Source of the DNA: Micavibrio_A sp040381535
Lineage (GTDB): Bacteria > Pseudomonadota > Alphaproteobacteria > Micavibrionales > Micavibrionaceae
Reading direction: 5' to 3'
Assembly: GCA_040381535.1 (NCBI GenBank)
Contig: JBEIHF010000006.1
Location: 1-64,000, forward strand
Length of the DNA stretch: 64,000 nucleotides
Shown: positions 50,281 through 60,203 of the stretch, piece by piece
Numbering within the stretch: position 1 is the first letter of the stretch
How the letters are laid out: every line of letters starts with the position of its first letter
Program-made: the position numbers and the translations under genes
Notes under the pieces: model-generated
What the model saw: only the letters and a program-made list of their open reading frames with translations
Database searches by the model: none
Told to the model about the DNA's origin: nothing

Positions 50281-51984
50281 ATGTCTCCCAAGCAGAGCTA
50301 TTGGGGCCGCGTTAAGAATTGGGCCTCTACTTTGCCTTATCTCGGCAAGGCGTTCGGTGTCATCAAAACCGCCGGCGCGGAATTGCTCCGCCTTCCGCCG
50401 CCGCGCGCGCCCGACGATTTAGCCAACACGAAACAATATGAAGAACACAAATCCAAATCCTATATGGATCTGAAAATGGCGTTCCGCGATATCGGGCGCA
50501 TGAACGCCATCGTCGAAACATTGGGTAGGGACTTTCTCACCGCCATGCCCGAAGGTGCCTATGTTTCGCGCCTCGGCCAGATCGCCTTTCTGTTCCGTCG
50601 CATGCATGAAGAGCTCGCGAATGAAAACATCGCCAACCTGATCAATGCCGCGCACGAGCATGAAAAGAAAGATCCCGGAAACTGGGAAATGTGGGACAAA
50701 GCGAATTTGCGCGAGATGGATACCATGTATCGTCATGTATCGCATGTGCCGCCGGACCTCATGGAACGCAAAGCCCGTCTTGCCTATGAAGGCCGCAGAA
50801 AACACCGTGATGTTTTGAAATGCGATGACTGGGATGAGGCGCGGCCTTTTCTCGAAGACATGGTCGATCTTCAACGCCGCATAGCGGACGCCAAAATTCT
50901 CAAAGACAACGACCACGCCACCGATGCGCCGTATCAGGCGCTCTTGCGCGAATATGTTCCGGGCGCACGTTTGACGGAAGTGGATGCGCATTTCGACCGT
51001 CTGGAGATCAAACTCAAAGAAATTCTGCCTTGGGTACTCGATGAACAGGCGAAGCGTCCCGAACCGCTGCCCTTGATCGGCCCTTTCCCTGCGGCGCAGC
51101 AAATGTGGCTCAACAAATCATTGCTTAAAGTGATGGGTTTCGACTTCACGCGCGGTGGTTTGTACGAAACGGGACACAACCCCGTCGAAGGCGGCACGCC
51201 CGATGACACGCGTCTTGTTATCAAAACGTCCGATGCTGGCAACTTCCTCGATTCCATGAAATCTGCACTGCATGAAGGCGGCCACGGTATCTATATTCAG
51301 GGTCTGCCGCGCGAAACATGGCGCTACCAACCCGTGGGGCAAGATCTGGGCGCGGCCATGCAGGAAAGCCAAGCCCTGCTCATTGAAATGATATTGGGGC
51401 GCACGAAAGAATTCTACCGCTATCTGGCCCCCCGCGTTGAAGGGCTGTTCCAGAAGTTCGGAGATCCTGCCATGACGGCGGATAACATCTACCGCCTCAA
51501 AACCCGCGTAAAGCCCACTTTGGATCGCAAAAGCGCTGACGAGGTCACGTATTTCTTCCACATCCGCCACCGCATGCAGCTTGAGCGCGATATGATCGCG
51601 GGACGTCTGAAGGTAAAAGACCTTCCCGAAGCGTGGAACGCGGGCATGAAAGAATTGCTCGGGATCGAACCCACCACGCATGCACAAGGCTGCCTGCAGG
51701 ATGTGCATTGGTTCGTAGGCAAGTTCGGATATTTCCCCGCTTACACGCTGGGTCACATGGTCGCGGCGCAAATACACGACAAAATGAAACGCGAAATCCA
51801 GAATATTCCCGAACTCATGGCGTCAGGCGATTTCATGCCGATTCAGCAATGGCTGGCGACGAAGGTTTATTCTCAAGGCCGCCTGTTCCGCACCGATGAT
51901 CTGCTTATGGAGGTCACGGGCGCGAAATTGACCCCCGGTCCTCTTATAAATCACCTGCAAGACAGGTATTTAGAGGCCGCGTAA
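50281..51984 (+). CDS. M32 family carboxypeptidase (Taq type)
   Basis: 567 residues, about 60 longer than usual owing to an N-terminal basic/amphipathic extension (SYWGRVKNWASTLPYLGKAF). Zinc site HEGGHGIYIQG, glutamate in MQESQALLIEM, ADEVTYFFHIRHRMQLERDM and GCLQDVHWFVGKFGYFPAYT are family motifs. The HPF and DxRxT motifs have drifted to HNPVEGG and DDTRLVIKT. It removes C-terminal residues from peptides in the cytoplasm. The drift may mean altered specificity. Confidence 0.92.
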   Translation: MSPKQSYWGRVKNWASTLPYLGKAFGVIKTAGAELLRLPPPRAPDDLANTKQYEEHKSKSYMDLKMAFRDIGRMNAIVETLGRDFLTAMPEGAYVSRLGQIAFLFRRMHEELANENIANLINAAHEHEKKDPGNWEMWDKANLREMDTMYRHVSHVPPDLMERKARLAYEGRRKHRDVLKCDDWDEARPFLEDMVDLQRRIADAKILKDNDHATDAPYQALLREYVPGARLTEVDAHFDRLEIKLKEILPWVLDEQAKRPEPLPLIGPFPAAQQMWLNKSLLKVMGFDFTRGGLYETGHNPVEGGTPDDTRLVIKTSDAGNFLDSMKSALHEGGHGIYIQGLPRETWRYQPVGQDLGAAMQESQALLIEMILGRTKEFYRYLAPRVEGLFQKFGDPAMTADNIYRLKTRVKPTLDRKSADEVTYFFHIRHRMQLERDMIAGRLKVKDLPEAWNAGMKELLGIEPTTHAQGCLQDVHWFVGKFGYFPAYTLGHMVAAQIHDKMKREIQNIPELMASGDFMPIQQWLATKVYSQGRLFRTDDLLMEVTGAKLTPGPLINHLQDRYLEAA

Positions 51985-52033
51985 AGACCGGGACCCTCTG
52001 GAACCTTGGCGTTTTCTTGTGTAAACTCTCCGA

Positions 52034-53425
52034 ATGGTAAAGTTTATCTCCACCCGCGGCGAAACAGCCCCCAAAAGCTTTGTTGATGTCATGCTCGAAG
52101 GGCTTGCTCCCGATGGCGGTCTCTATGTACCTGATCAATGGCCTCAGATTGATGTAAAGGATCTCGCGGGTCTTTCCTATACCGATATCGTTTTTGCCGT
52201 GCTGAAGCCTTTCGTCGGTGGCGAAATCCCCGACGATGATCTGCATGACATGATCGTTGATGTGTATAGCAACAATTTCAATCACTCCGCTATTGCTCCG
52301 CTGGTCCAGCTTGGCCCATCTACATGGGTTCTGGAATTGTTTCACGGCCCTACGCTGGCCTTCAAGGACTACCCGCTACAACTTCTTGGCCGCCTGTTCG
52401 ATTATGTCCTCGAAAAACGCGGAACGCATGTGACAATCGTAGGCGCGACATCGGGTGATACGGGTTCCGCCGCCATCGAGGCGACGCGGCATTGCAAGAA
52501 CATAGATATCTTCATCTTGCATCCAAAAGGCCGCACATCCGAAGTGCAGCGTCGCCAGATGACGAGCGTAGATTCTCCCAATGTTCACAATATCGCGCTC
52601 GAAGGAAATTTCGATGATTGCCAGAATGCTCTCAAAGCCATGTTCGCGGATGAGAAATTCAGAGACGACATACATTTGTCCGCCGTAAATTCTATCAACT
52701 TCGCGCGCATAGTGGCGCAGGTTGCTTATTACTTTGCTGCTGCTGTTGCCTTGGGCGCGCCTGCACGTAAAATCTCCTTTGCCGTACCAACGGGTAATTT
52801 CGGAAATGTCTACGCGGCATACTGCGCAAAACAAATGGGCCTTCCCATCGAAAACCTGATCATCGGCTCCAACCGCAACGACATACTCACGCGCTTTTTT
52901 GAAACGGGCAGCATGACGACGCAAACAGTGGAACCATCGCTGTCACCCTCTATGGATATTCAGGTCTCCAGTAATTTCGAAAGATTTCTATTCGACTTGG
53001 TGGGCAGAAAACCCGAAATCGTACGCGGTCACATGAATTCGCTCAAACAAAGCGGTTCCTTCACGATCGACAAAAAATTGATGGAAAAGGCGAGGGGCAT
53101 TTTAATTGCGCAGCGTTGTTCCGATGCCCAGACCTCCGTGATGATGGCCGAATGCTTCCATGAAACGGGTTATACGATAGACCCACACACGGCCGTGGGG
53201 CTTTATGCAGCTGGGTTCGCCCCACAAAACCACATTATACCGCTGATAGCTCTGGCCTGCGCACATCCCGCGAAGTTCCCGGATGCCGTGGAATCTGCCA
53301 CGGGTATTCATCCCGCACTACCCGCACATCTTGCTGATTTGTTTGAACGAAAAGAAATTTTTAGCGTTCTTCCTAACGACCTTTCCGCTATCCAGAAATT
53401 CATTCGCGCTCGTGTTAACAAATAG
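52034..53425 (+). CDS. thrC: Threonine synthase
   Basis: PLP enzyme making threonine from O-phosphohomoserine. 463 residues: N-terminal STRGETAPKSFVDVMLEGLA, PLP lysine in GPTLAFKDYPLQLLG, phosphate loop GATSGDTGSAAIEA, VPTGNFGNVYAAY. The order thrC, M16 peptidase(s), RimJ-type GNAT is a conserved string in alphaproteobacteria and is seen here. Confidence 0.97.
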   Translation: MVKFISTRGETAPKSFVDVMLEGLAPDGGLYVPDQWPQIDVKDLAGLSYTDIVFAVLKPFVGGEIPDDDLHDMIVDVYSNNFNHSAIAPLVQLGPSTWVLELFHGPTLAFKDYPLQLLGRLFDYVLEKRGTHVTIVGATSGDTGSAAIEATRHCKNIDIFILHPKGRTSEVQRRQMTSVDSPNVHNIALEGNFDDCQNALKAMFADEKFRDDIHLSAVNSINFARIVAQVAYYFAAAVALGAPARKISFAVPTGNFGNVYAAYCAKQMGLPIENLIIGSNRNDILTRFFETGSMTTQTVEPSLSPSMDIQVSSNFERFLFDLVGRKPEIVRGHMNSLKQSGSFTIDKKLMEKARGILIAQRCSDAQTSVMMAECFHETGYTIDPHTAVGLYAAGFAPQNHIIPLIALACAHPAKFPDAVESATGIHPALPAHLADLFERKEIFSVLPNDLSAIQKFIRARVNK

Positions 53426-53499
53426 CCTGATTTGCTTTCGTTCTGCCAACTTTGGTACCCTTCCTAATAATTACAATAATAAATATATAGGGGTACGAG

Positions 53500-54822
53500 A
53501 TGAAAGAGCACGAGTACAGGAAGACTGTGCTGGACAGCGGATTGACTGTTCACACCATCAATATTCCAGGCGCCAAGAAAAACTACTATGAGGTATTGAT
53601 TAAATCCGGCAGTGCCGTTGAAGACGACAAAACGGGGATTGGCCATTATCTGGAGCATATGTTCGCATATGGTTCCGTACAGTTCGGCAAAAAGGACCTT
53701 CTGCCCCATTTTGCAAATATCGGAGGCGGGTATAACTTTTCGACAGGGCCGATCTATACAAATTACTACGCGCATGCGCTTCCCCATAAAACCGATGAAT
53801 ATGCAGAGAGATTTGCGACTGTTCTTACAGGTCCTGCGTTTACATCAGAACATGTGGAATTGGAAAGAGCTCCTATTCTTTCCGAAGAGATGGGTAGGAG
53901 AGATTCCACGAGGATTAATCCTTTCTTTTCTGTGGCACCGGAGATTTACGGCAATCATCGATACGCGACACCGGTGATAGGCACAGCAGAAGATATCAAA
54001 ACCATAACCTATAATGATTTGCGCGACTATTACGAAGGGGTATATGTTGCATCCAACACGCATGTCTTGTGCGTGGGCGACGTAAAACATGAAGACGTTG
54101 TGGAAGCTACGCAAAGACAATATGCCACGCTTTCGCAGCGCCCGCTTGCAAAACTAATGGAACCTTTGATCGTGCGTCCGGGAAGTCATTTGGGCAAAAT
54201 GAACTCCGGTGGAGCTGATATTACGATAGGTTTTATCTTGCCATACGAGGGGGGCCTTAAAGATTCTCTAGACAGGATTACTGCGGAGATTCTCAGCGCA
54301 AAACTACATGCTTCTATTCGTGAAGAATACAATCTTGCTTATTCCATAGAAGCATATATGGATGCCACATCGCATGAACAAGGTCTGATCATTAAAACCA
54401 ATACAGACCCCTCACAGGTAAAAACGGTGGTAGAAAAAATATTTGAAACCATAGAAAAAACTGTGCGGGATCTGGATGAAGAATCTTTATCCACTTATGC
54501 AGCAGGGCAGGAAGAATATCTTTTGGATACGCACGATAATGTACGTAATCAGGGGGAAAGGCTTTCTTTTAGGATTGCACACAACAAAGAATACGTTTCC
54601 CCAGTACGTGACCTCCATATTGCACAAAATCTTACGGCCACGGACGTAAAACAAAATCTGGGGCACATGCTTAACGGCAAAGCATTCATGGCTATTGCGG
54701 GGCCGTTAGAACAGATACCCCAGATAGAAATATATGTAAATAAAATCAAAAGGGATCTAGCTATTGATGGAATTGGCGCGAACTCTAATATAAAAGAGGA
54801 GTTTAACCCTACAGATCCTTAA
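53500..54822 (+). CDS. M16 (pitrilysin) family peptidase, first of two
   Basis: 440 residues. The zinc motif HxxEH is HYLEHMF (GIGHYLEHMFAYGS) and the downstream glutamate lies in ERAPILSEEMGR, so it should be catalytically competent. The base composition is more AT-rich than the next gene, with many AGA/AGG and ATA codons, suggesting separate ancestry or faster change. It lies 8 bp before the second M16 gene. No signal peptide is visible. It may pair with the next protein as in two-subunit M16 enzymes. Confidence 0.85.
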   Translation: MKEHEYRKTVLDSGLTVHTINIPGAKKNYYEVLIKSGSAVEDDKTGIGHYLEHMFAYGSVQFGKKDLLPHFANIGGGYNFSTGPIYTNYYAHALPHKTDEYAERFATVLTGPAFTSEHVELERAPILSEEMGRRDSTRINPFFSVAPEIYGNHRYATPVIGTAEDIKTITYNDLRDYYEGVYVASNTHVLCVGDVKHEDVVEATQRQYATLSQRPLAKLMEPLIVRPGSHLGKMNSGGADITIGFILPYEGGLKDSLDRITAEILSAKLHASIREEYNLAYSIEAYMDATSHEQGLIIKTNTDPSQVKTVVEKIFETIEKTVRDLDEESLSTYAAGQEEYLLDTHDNVRNQGERLSFRIAHNKEYVSPVRDLHIAQNLTATDVKQNLGHMLNGKAFMAIAGPLEQIPQIEIYVNKIKRDLAIDGIGANSNIKEEFNPTDP

Positions 54823-54830
54823 GGAATGCC

Positions 54831-56093
54831 ATGTCCACCAATGTCACCACCCTCGATTCCGGCCTTCGGGTCATCACCGATACCGTGCCCGAAATGGAAA
54901 CGGTGGCCGTGGGGGTGTGGGCGGACGTGGGTACGCGCCATGAGGATTTAAAACATAATGGCGTCGCCCACATGGTGGAACACATGATGTTCAACGGCAC
55001 GCCTACGCGCACATCGCTGCAGATTGCCGAAGCCGTAGAAGATGTCGGCGGGCAGATCAACGCTTACACCTCCCGTGAAATCACGGCTTATTACATCCAT
55101 ATCCTGAAAAACGATATGCCGATGGCCATGGATATCTTGTCCGACATTCTGCAACGCCCGACTTTCCCCGACCACGAGCTGGAAAAAGAGCGCGGCGTCA
55201 TCCTGCAGGAAATCGGCATGACGAACGATACGCCCGATGACATGGTATTCGATTATTATCAGGAAACCGCCTATCCGAACCAAGCGTTAGGCGCGCCCAT
55301 TCTTGGCCGCGAAGAAATCATTGAAAGCATGAAAAAGGATACTTTGTACGAATATGTGCATCGCTTCTATACACCCAACAAACTGGTTATTTCTGCTGCA
55401 GGCAAAGTGGATCACGATTCCTTTGTAAAAACGGCGCAGGAAATGTTTGCACATTTGCCCAAAAATACGAATGAAACCTATGAACCTGCTAAATATCAAG
55501 GCGGAGAGATGCGAGTGGAAAAGGATCTGGAGCAGGCGCATGTCGTTTTGGGATTTAAAGGCATACGCCGCGACGATCCCGATTTCTTTTCGGCGAGTGT
55601 CTTGGGCACGGTTCTGGGCGGCGGCATGTCATCCCGCCTTTTCCAAGAGGTGCGCGAAAAGCGCGGCCTTGTTTATTCCATATATTCCTCGCATTCCGCC
55701 TATCACGATGACGGACAGTTCGAAATTTATGCAGGGACGGGCCCTGAATCACTGAACAAACTGATTCCCGTGACTTGCACGGAACTGGTAAAAATCATGC
55801 AAACGCCGATCTCCGAGGCCGAACTGAGCCGCGCCAAGGCGCAGTTGAAAGCAGGCATTCTTATGAGCCGTGAATCCATGCTTTCGCGCTCGAACCGTCA
55901 GGCGAAGTACCTGATCAATTACAACCGCGCGCCAGACATCAAACAAATTATCGGACTTGTCGATAATGTGACCCCTGAAAGCGTGCAACGTATGGCGCAG
56001 AAGATTTTTGCAGGAAAGCCGACGCTTGCAGCATTTGGGCCCGTAAAAGAACTCGAAGCCTACGAAACAATCCACGAACGTCTGGCGGCTTGA
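54831..56093 (+). CDS. M16 family peptidase (mitochondrial processing peptidase-like), second of two
   Basis: 420 residues with AHMVEHMMFNGT (HxxEH), the glutamate in ELEKERGVILQEIGM, and the M16 C-terminal half (VLGGGMSSRLFQEVREKRGL). This is the close alphaproteobacterial relative of the mitochondrial processing peptidase beta subunit. No signal peptide is evident, so it is predicted cytoplasmic. Located between the divergent paralogue and the RimJ-type gene, which starts 3 bp after its stop. Confidence 0.93.
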   Translation: MSTNVTTLDSGLRVITDTVPEMETVAVGVWADVGTRHEDLKHNGVAHMVEHMMFNGTPTRTSLQIAEAVEDVGGQINAYTSREITAYYIHILKNDMPMAMDILSDILQRPTFPDHELEKERGVILQEIGMTNDTPDDMVFDYYQETAYPNQALGAPILGREEIIESMKKDTLYEYVHRFYTPNKLVISAAGKVDHDSFVKTAQEMFAHLPKNTNETYEPAKYQGGEMRVEKDLEQAHVVLGFKGIRRDDPDFFSASVLGTVLGGGMSSRLFQEVREKRGLVYSIYSSHSAYHDDGQFEIYAGTGPESLNKLIPVTCTELVKIMQTPISEAELSRAKAQLKAGILMSRESMLSRSNRQAKYLINYNRAPDIKQIIGLVDNVTPESVQRMAQKIFAGKPTLAAFGPVKELEAYETIHERLAA

Positions 56094-56096
56094 CCC

Positions 56097-56699
56097 ATGT
56101 GGTCGCGCAAGACATTGACGGCCGCACAGGATGTAAAACTACAAACCAAAAACTTGTTTATCCGTCGCGCATGGCACACGGATTATGAGGATTGGGCGCA
56201 GGTCCGCTCTCGAAACCGTACCTTTCTCGAAGAATACGAACCCACATGGCCCAAGGATTGTCTGTCCGAGGCATTTTTCGAACGCCGTGTGGAGCGGCTG
56301 ACCGATGATGCCCGTAATGATCGTGCCTACACCTTTCTGATATTCGAAAATACAGAACTGGAATTGATCGGCGGAATTAATCTCAACAATGTTGCGCGGG
56401 GCGCGGCGCAATATGCGTCTTTAGGCTACTGGCTATCCGAAGAATGGCAGGGGAAAGGGTTTATGACGCAAGGCGCACGTGCCGTTCTGGGATATGCGTT
56501 TACGGACTTGCGGCTAGAACGTGTTAACGCAGCTACGCTTGTTCATAATGAAAAAAGCCGCGCGATGTTACAACGTTTGGGTTTTGCCGAAGAGGGTTTT
56601 GCGAAATCCTATATCCAGATTGCGGGCAAGCGGCAGGACCATATTCTCTATGGCCTCAATGCCGAAGATTTCAAAGAAGGGTTTTCAGGCGCGGCCTGA
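56097..56699 (+). CDS. RimJ/RimL-type N-acetyltransferase
   Basis: 200 residues with LIGGINLNNVARGAAQYASL, GYWLSEEWQGKGFMTQGARA and LVHNEKSRAMLQRLGFAEEG, the standard landmarks of ribosomal-protein-type GNAT enzymes. The 3 bp spacing to the M16 gene indicates one operon. Target is probably an N-terminal residue of a protein; not proven. The 3' end overlaps the convergent yqgE-like gene by 15 bp. Confidence 0.9.
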   Translation: MWSRKTLTAAQDVKLQTKNLFIRRAWHTDYEDWAQVRSRNRTFLEEYEPTWPKDCLSEAFFERRVERLTDDARNDRAYTFLIFENTELELIGGINLNNVARGAAQYASLGYWLSEEWQGKGFMTQGARAVLGYAFTDLRLERVNAATLVHNEKSRAMLQRLGFAEEGFAKSYIQIAGKRQDHILYGLNAEDFKEGFSGAA

Positions 56700-57263
56700 G
56701 ATGCCGGAAATTGTGCCGGGCGTAACGCCGATAATCGCAAACGCCTTTTCCCACATATCATACGCAGGCGTATCAAACACGATTTCGTGGCTGGCCGGCG
56801 CCGTAAGCCAGACATTATCTTGAAGTTCTTTTTCCAGTTGCCCCGCGCTCCAGCCGGCATAGCCAAGCGTAAAAATCATCTTTTCAGGACGATGACCGCT
56901 TATCACCGTGCGCAGTGTGTCGATCGTTCCGCTGATCGAAAAATTATCATCGACCACAATCGTATCTTTTTGTGAAAAATCCGAAGAATGAATCAAAAAA
57001 CCGTTCACGCCCTGCACTGGTCCGCCGGATAAAACAGGCGTTAGTAGGATTCTAGGGTCTATTGGCTTTCCGGCCAGACCCACCTGATGCAAAACCTCCT
57101 TAAAATCGGGGGAAGGCAGGGGGCTGTTAATCGCCATTCCCATTGCGCCCTTGCGGTCGTGCACGCACATGAAGATGACCGAGCGGTGAAAGCGCGGATC
57201 GTTCATTTGTGGCATAGCGATGAGAAGATGCCCTTTGAGAGAGAAAAATTTTTGATCGTTCAT
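56685..57263 (-). CDS. YqgE/AlgH family protein
   Basis: 192 residues with the family's LKGHLLIAMPQMNDPRFHRS, GAMGMAINSPLPS, VLSGGPVQGVNGFLIHS and LGYAGWSAGQLEKELQDNVW. AlgH was linked to transcriptional control of alginate genes and later to other roles; its biochemical function is unsettled. Cytoplasmic. Single gene convergent with the GNAT gene. Confidence 0.93.
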   Translation of the reverse strand: MNDQKFFSLKGHLLIAMPQMNDPRFHRSVIFMCVHDRKGAMGMAINSPLPSPDFKEVLHQVGLAGKPIDPRILLTPVLSGGPVQGVNGFLIHSSDFSQKDTIVVDDNFSISGTIDTLRTVISGHRPEKMIFTLGYAGWSAGQLEKELQDNVWLTAPASHEIVFDTPAYDMWEKAFAIIGVTPGTISGISGRA

Positions 57264-57314
57264 GAGTGAATCATCGGGGAAAAAAAGATTCGTTGCAACA
57301 AGGATATAAATTTT

Positions 57315-58367
57315 TTACCGAAGAAATGGGCAGGTCCCGCTTTCGGAAAAACCTTTTGCCAGAAGAGCGTGCCCCGAGCGATTTGGATGGTTAAAATCTA
57401 TTTTATCCCCTTTGTTATACACAAAGTAAGTTCCAGCAGGCGTATCATGAGCTTCTTCTGAAAAAGCCTTGCGTCCGTCATAGACAGTAGGGAAATTTAA
57501 AGCGTGTAAAAACAACTCCTGCGTGGAACCTTTCGCAAAGCCGTCTTCCCATTCTATACCGAGGTCGCGGTACGTTTGTGCCGCCCGTTTGGAAATCTGC
57601 ATTTCATACGGGAATACGATCAGGCAAAAACCGATATTCTGGTGCGCGAGCGTTTCCTGCACTTTGTTTAATCTTTGCGCGGTTTTTTCGATGATATCCT
57701 TATTATCCTGCGGGAAAAGTTCGGCCTCTTTGAAACCGGTATGTCCGAATCCTCGTTTTTGCAAAATATTTTTCGCACCGGTGCGTAGTGCGGTGTAAAG
57801 ATAGGATTTACCGCGTAATCCATCCAAATGTTTTTGCGTGAATATATGGAGTTTTTGTAAGAAACGCTCGCCTCCGCTCTGCTTGTCCGTGCCAATAGGC
57901 TGGCCGCTGTCATTTGTTGGAGGAAGAATATCATTAAGATTAAAGCCATATACAACATAATCGATGTCATATTTTTCAATTGCCTTAAACAATATAGCTT
58001 CATGCAGCCCGTTGTCCATCATGGCAAAGGTCCAGTGATCGAATGAAGGGTACTGCCGTTCCAGAATATCGCCCATGCGAAATTCATCCCCCGCACCAAT
58101 ACCCATTATAACGGAATCTCCAAAATATCCGATGCGGGGCATAGGTGATTGCATATCGAATTCTGCATCGGGAAATCCATTGCTGTTTACCGCAATGGTG
58201 CCATAGGGGTAAACATATTTACCTTCTTTCTGCACGGCAGTGTAAAAACCGATATCGTAGGAGAGGGTAAAGCGTAGTAAGGTTTCCAGCGCGATAATCA
58301 CGAAAAAAAGTGTGACGGTGATCACGCCGAGCAAAGTTTTCTTGGGGTTTCTCTCGAAAATGCTCAT
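57315..58367 (-). CDS. SGNH/GDSL hydrolase-like protein, membrane anchored
   Basis: 350 residues. ATG 58367 overlaps the stop of the carbamoyltransferase gene (TGATG). An N-terminal membrane helix (about 12-32) is followed by an extracytoplasmic SGNH domain: GYFGDSVIMGIGAGDE carries the nucleophile serine, GFNLNDI the asparagine, and DFNHPNRSGHALLAKG the Asp-x-x-His pair at the C-terminus. Such proteins act as O-acyl esterases or acyltransferases on surface glycans. Last gene of a tight cassette with the carbamoyltransferase, a DUF5989 protein and an SxtJ protein. Confidence 0.85.
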   Translation of the reverse strand: MSIFERNPKKTLLGVITVTLFFVIIALETLLRFTLSYDIGFYTAVQKEGKYVYPYGTIAVNSNGFPDAEFDMQSPMPRIGYFGDSVIMGIGAGDEFRMGDILERQYPSFDHWTFAMMDNGLHEAILFKAIEKYDIDYVVYGFNLNDILPPTNDSGQPIGTDKQSGGERFLQKLHIFTQKHLDGLRGKSYLYTALRTGAKNILQKRGFGHTGFKEAELFPQDNKDIIEKTAQRLNKVQETLAHQNIGFCLIVFPYEMQISKRAAQTYRDLGIEWEDGFAKGSTQELFLHALNFPTVYDGRKAFSEEAHDTPAGTYFVYNKGDKIDFNHPNRSGHALLAKGFSESGTCPFLR

Positions 58368-60199
58368 CAATCGTTCCAGAAATGCGCTTTATGATCGTTT
58401 ATACGTGTCAAATCCTGCTCTGATTTATGCAACACGCAGTTTTCGATCACCAGCATATCGATATCGCATCCCATAAAGCACGTAAAAGCGTCCTCTGGTG
58501 AGCAGACAATAGGCTCGCCGCGCACATTGAAAGATGTATTCAATACTGCGGGGCATTCCGTGATTTTGTAGAATGCGGATAGCAATTCATGAAATTTGGG
58601 ATTGGTCTGCGCATGCACGCTCTGCACACGCGCGGAATAATCGACATGCGTCGCGGCCGGAATTTGCGATCTTGCGTTTCTTAGTCGTTCAAATCCGGTA
58701 CCCGTGTCTTCACCGCCCGTGCGTTTTGATGGTTGTACCATTGCCGTCAAAAGCATATAGGGAGAAGGTTTTTCAAGATCAAACCATTCGCTCATATGCT
58801 CGTACAATACGGCCGGACCGAAAGGGCGGAAGGATTCGCGGAATTTCACCTTCAGATTGAGCGTTTTTTGCATGGAAGCGGAGCGCGGGTCGGCAAGGAT
58901 GGAGCGGGCACCCAATGCGCGCGGGCCATATTCCATTGCGCCCTGAAACCAACCCACGATCTTCTGATCGGCCAAAGCTTTGGCTGTGATCTCGGCAACA
59001 TCATCGTGAACATGGAATTTAGCACCAAGCGTAGAGAGTCTGACCGTGACATCGTTTTGGTCGAAAGAGGGGCCCAAATAGCCGCCCTTCATAGAATCCT
59101 GATCGAAAAACACATCGCGTTCTTTTTTGTGATGCAGATAGAATGCCGCAAAGGCCGCACCCACCGCGCCGCCCGAATCTCCCGCGGCGGGTTGAATCCA
59201 TATATTTTCGAACAAACCGCTTTTAAGGATTTTTCCGTTGGCAACACAGTTGAGCGCGACCCCGCCCGCCAGACAGAGATTCTTGATACCGCGGTGCTCA
59301 CGTGCCAAGGACTGCACAATCTTGAGCAGGATTTTTTCAGTAACGGATTGTATGGATGCCGCAACATCCATATGAAATTCAGCAATTTCACCCTCGGGTG
59401 CGCGGGGTTCAGTTTTAAAAAGATCATGGAACTTTTCGTTCGTCATGGTGAGGCCGGACATATAATCAAAATAAGACATATCGAGCCTGAAAGACCCGTC
59501 ATCCTTAACATCGACCAAATACTTGAGGATTAGGTCTTCGTATATGGGACGTCCGTATGGCGCGAGGCCCATCATCTTGTATTCGCCTGAATTAACCTTA
59601 AATCCCAAATACGAAGTAAATGCCGAATACAAAAGACCCAACGAATGCGGAAAGAGTATTTCTTTCTCTATCTCGAGCGAGGCGCCCTTGCCGATCCATA
59701 TACTCGATGATGCCCATTCACCCACACCGTCCATACAAAGCACAACGGCTTCTTCGAAAGGGGAGGGATAAAATGCGCTGGCGGCATGGCTCAGGTGGTG
59801 GTCGGAGAAAAGAAGTTTTTTGTGAATCGATTTTCTGTCTTCAATATTATCAAGCGCGCAAAAACGATCAGTCAGAATGCGCTTTTGAAAAAGCTTTTCG
59901 TGAAGCCATACAGGCATAGCGGTTTTGAAAGATTGAAAACCTTTGGGTGCGGTAGACAAATAAGTTTCCAATATCCGCTCGAATTTTAGAAACGGTTTTT
60001 CAAAGAAAACAGTACTGTCCAGATCTGCCAAAGTTATCTTTGCTTGCTTTAAACAAAAGCGGATGGCTTCAGCGGGAAATCCGCTGTCATGTTTGATACG
60101 GGTGAAGCGCTCTTCCTGTGCGGCGGCAATAACCTCTCCGTCTTTGATAATGGCGGCGGCACTGTCATGATAGAATGCGGATATACCAAGGATGATCAT
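58367..60199 (-). CDS. Carbamoyltransferase (NodU/CmcH/SxtI family)
   Basis: Transfers a carbamoyl group from carbamoyl phosphate to a hydroxyl of a small molecule or sugar. 610 residues: LGISAFYHDSAAAIIKDGEV, DHHLSHAASAFYPSPF, LCLAGGVALNCVANGK and GAMEYGPRALGARSILADPR are diagnostic, and the C-terminal RNA-editing-like YrdC-type part ends with NTSFNVRGEPIV. The acceptor is unknown; the membrane partners suggest an envelope glycan. It lies 4 bp from the DUF5989 gene and overlaps the SGNH gene. Confidence 0.93.
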   Translation of the reverse strand: MIILGISAFYHDSAAAIIKDGEVIAAAQEERFTRIKHDSGFPAEAIRFCLKQAKITLADLDSTVFFEKPFLKFERILETYLSTAPKGFQSFKTAMPVWLHEKLFQKRILTDRFCALDNIEDRKSIHKKLLFSDHHLSHAASAFYPSPFEEAVVLCMDGVGEWASSSIWIGKGASLEIEKEILFPHSLGLLYSAFTSYLGFKVNSGEYKMMGLAPYGRPIYEDLILKYLVDVKDDGSFRLDMSYFDYMSGLTMTNEKFHDLFKTEPRAPEGEIAEFHMDVAASIQSVTEKILLKIVQSLAREHRGIKNLCLAGGVALNCVANGKILKSGLFENIWIQPAAGDSGGAVGAAFAAFYLHHKKERDVFFDQDSMKGGYLGPSFDQNDVTVRLSTLGAKFHVHDDVAEITAKALADQKIVGWFQGAMEYGPRALGARSILADPRSASMQKTLNLKVKFRESFRPFGPAVLYEHMSEWFDLEKPSPYMLLTAMVQPSKRTGGEDTGTGFERLRNARSQIPAATHVDYSARVQSVHAQTNPKFHELLSAFYKITECPAVLNTSFNVRGEPIVCSPEDAFTCFMGCDIDMLVIENCVLHKSEQDLTRINDHKAHFWND

Positions 60200-60203
60200 A
60201 TTT

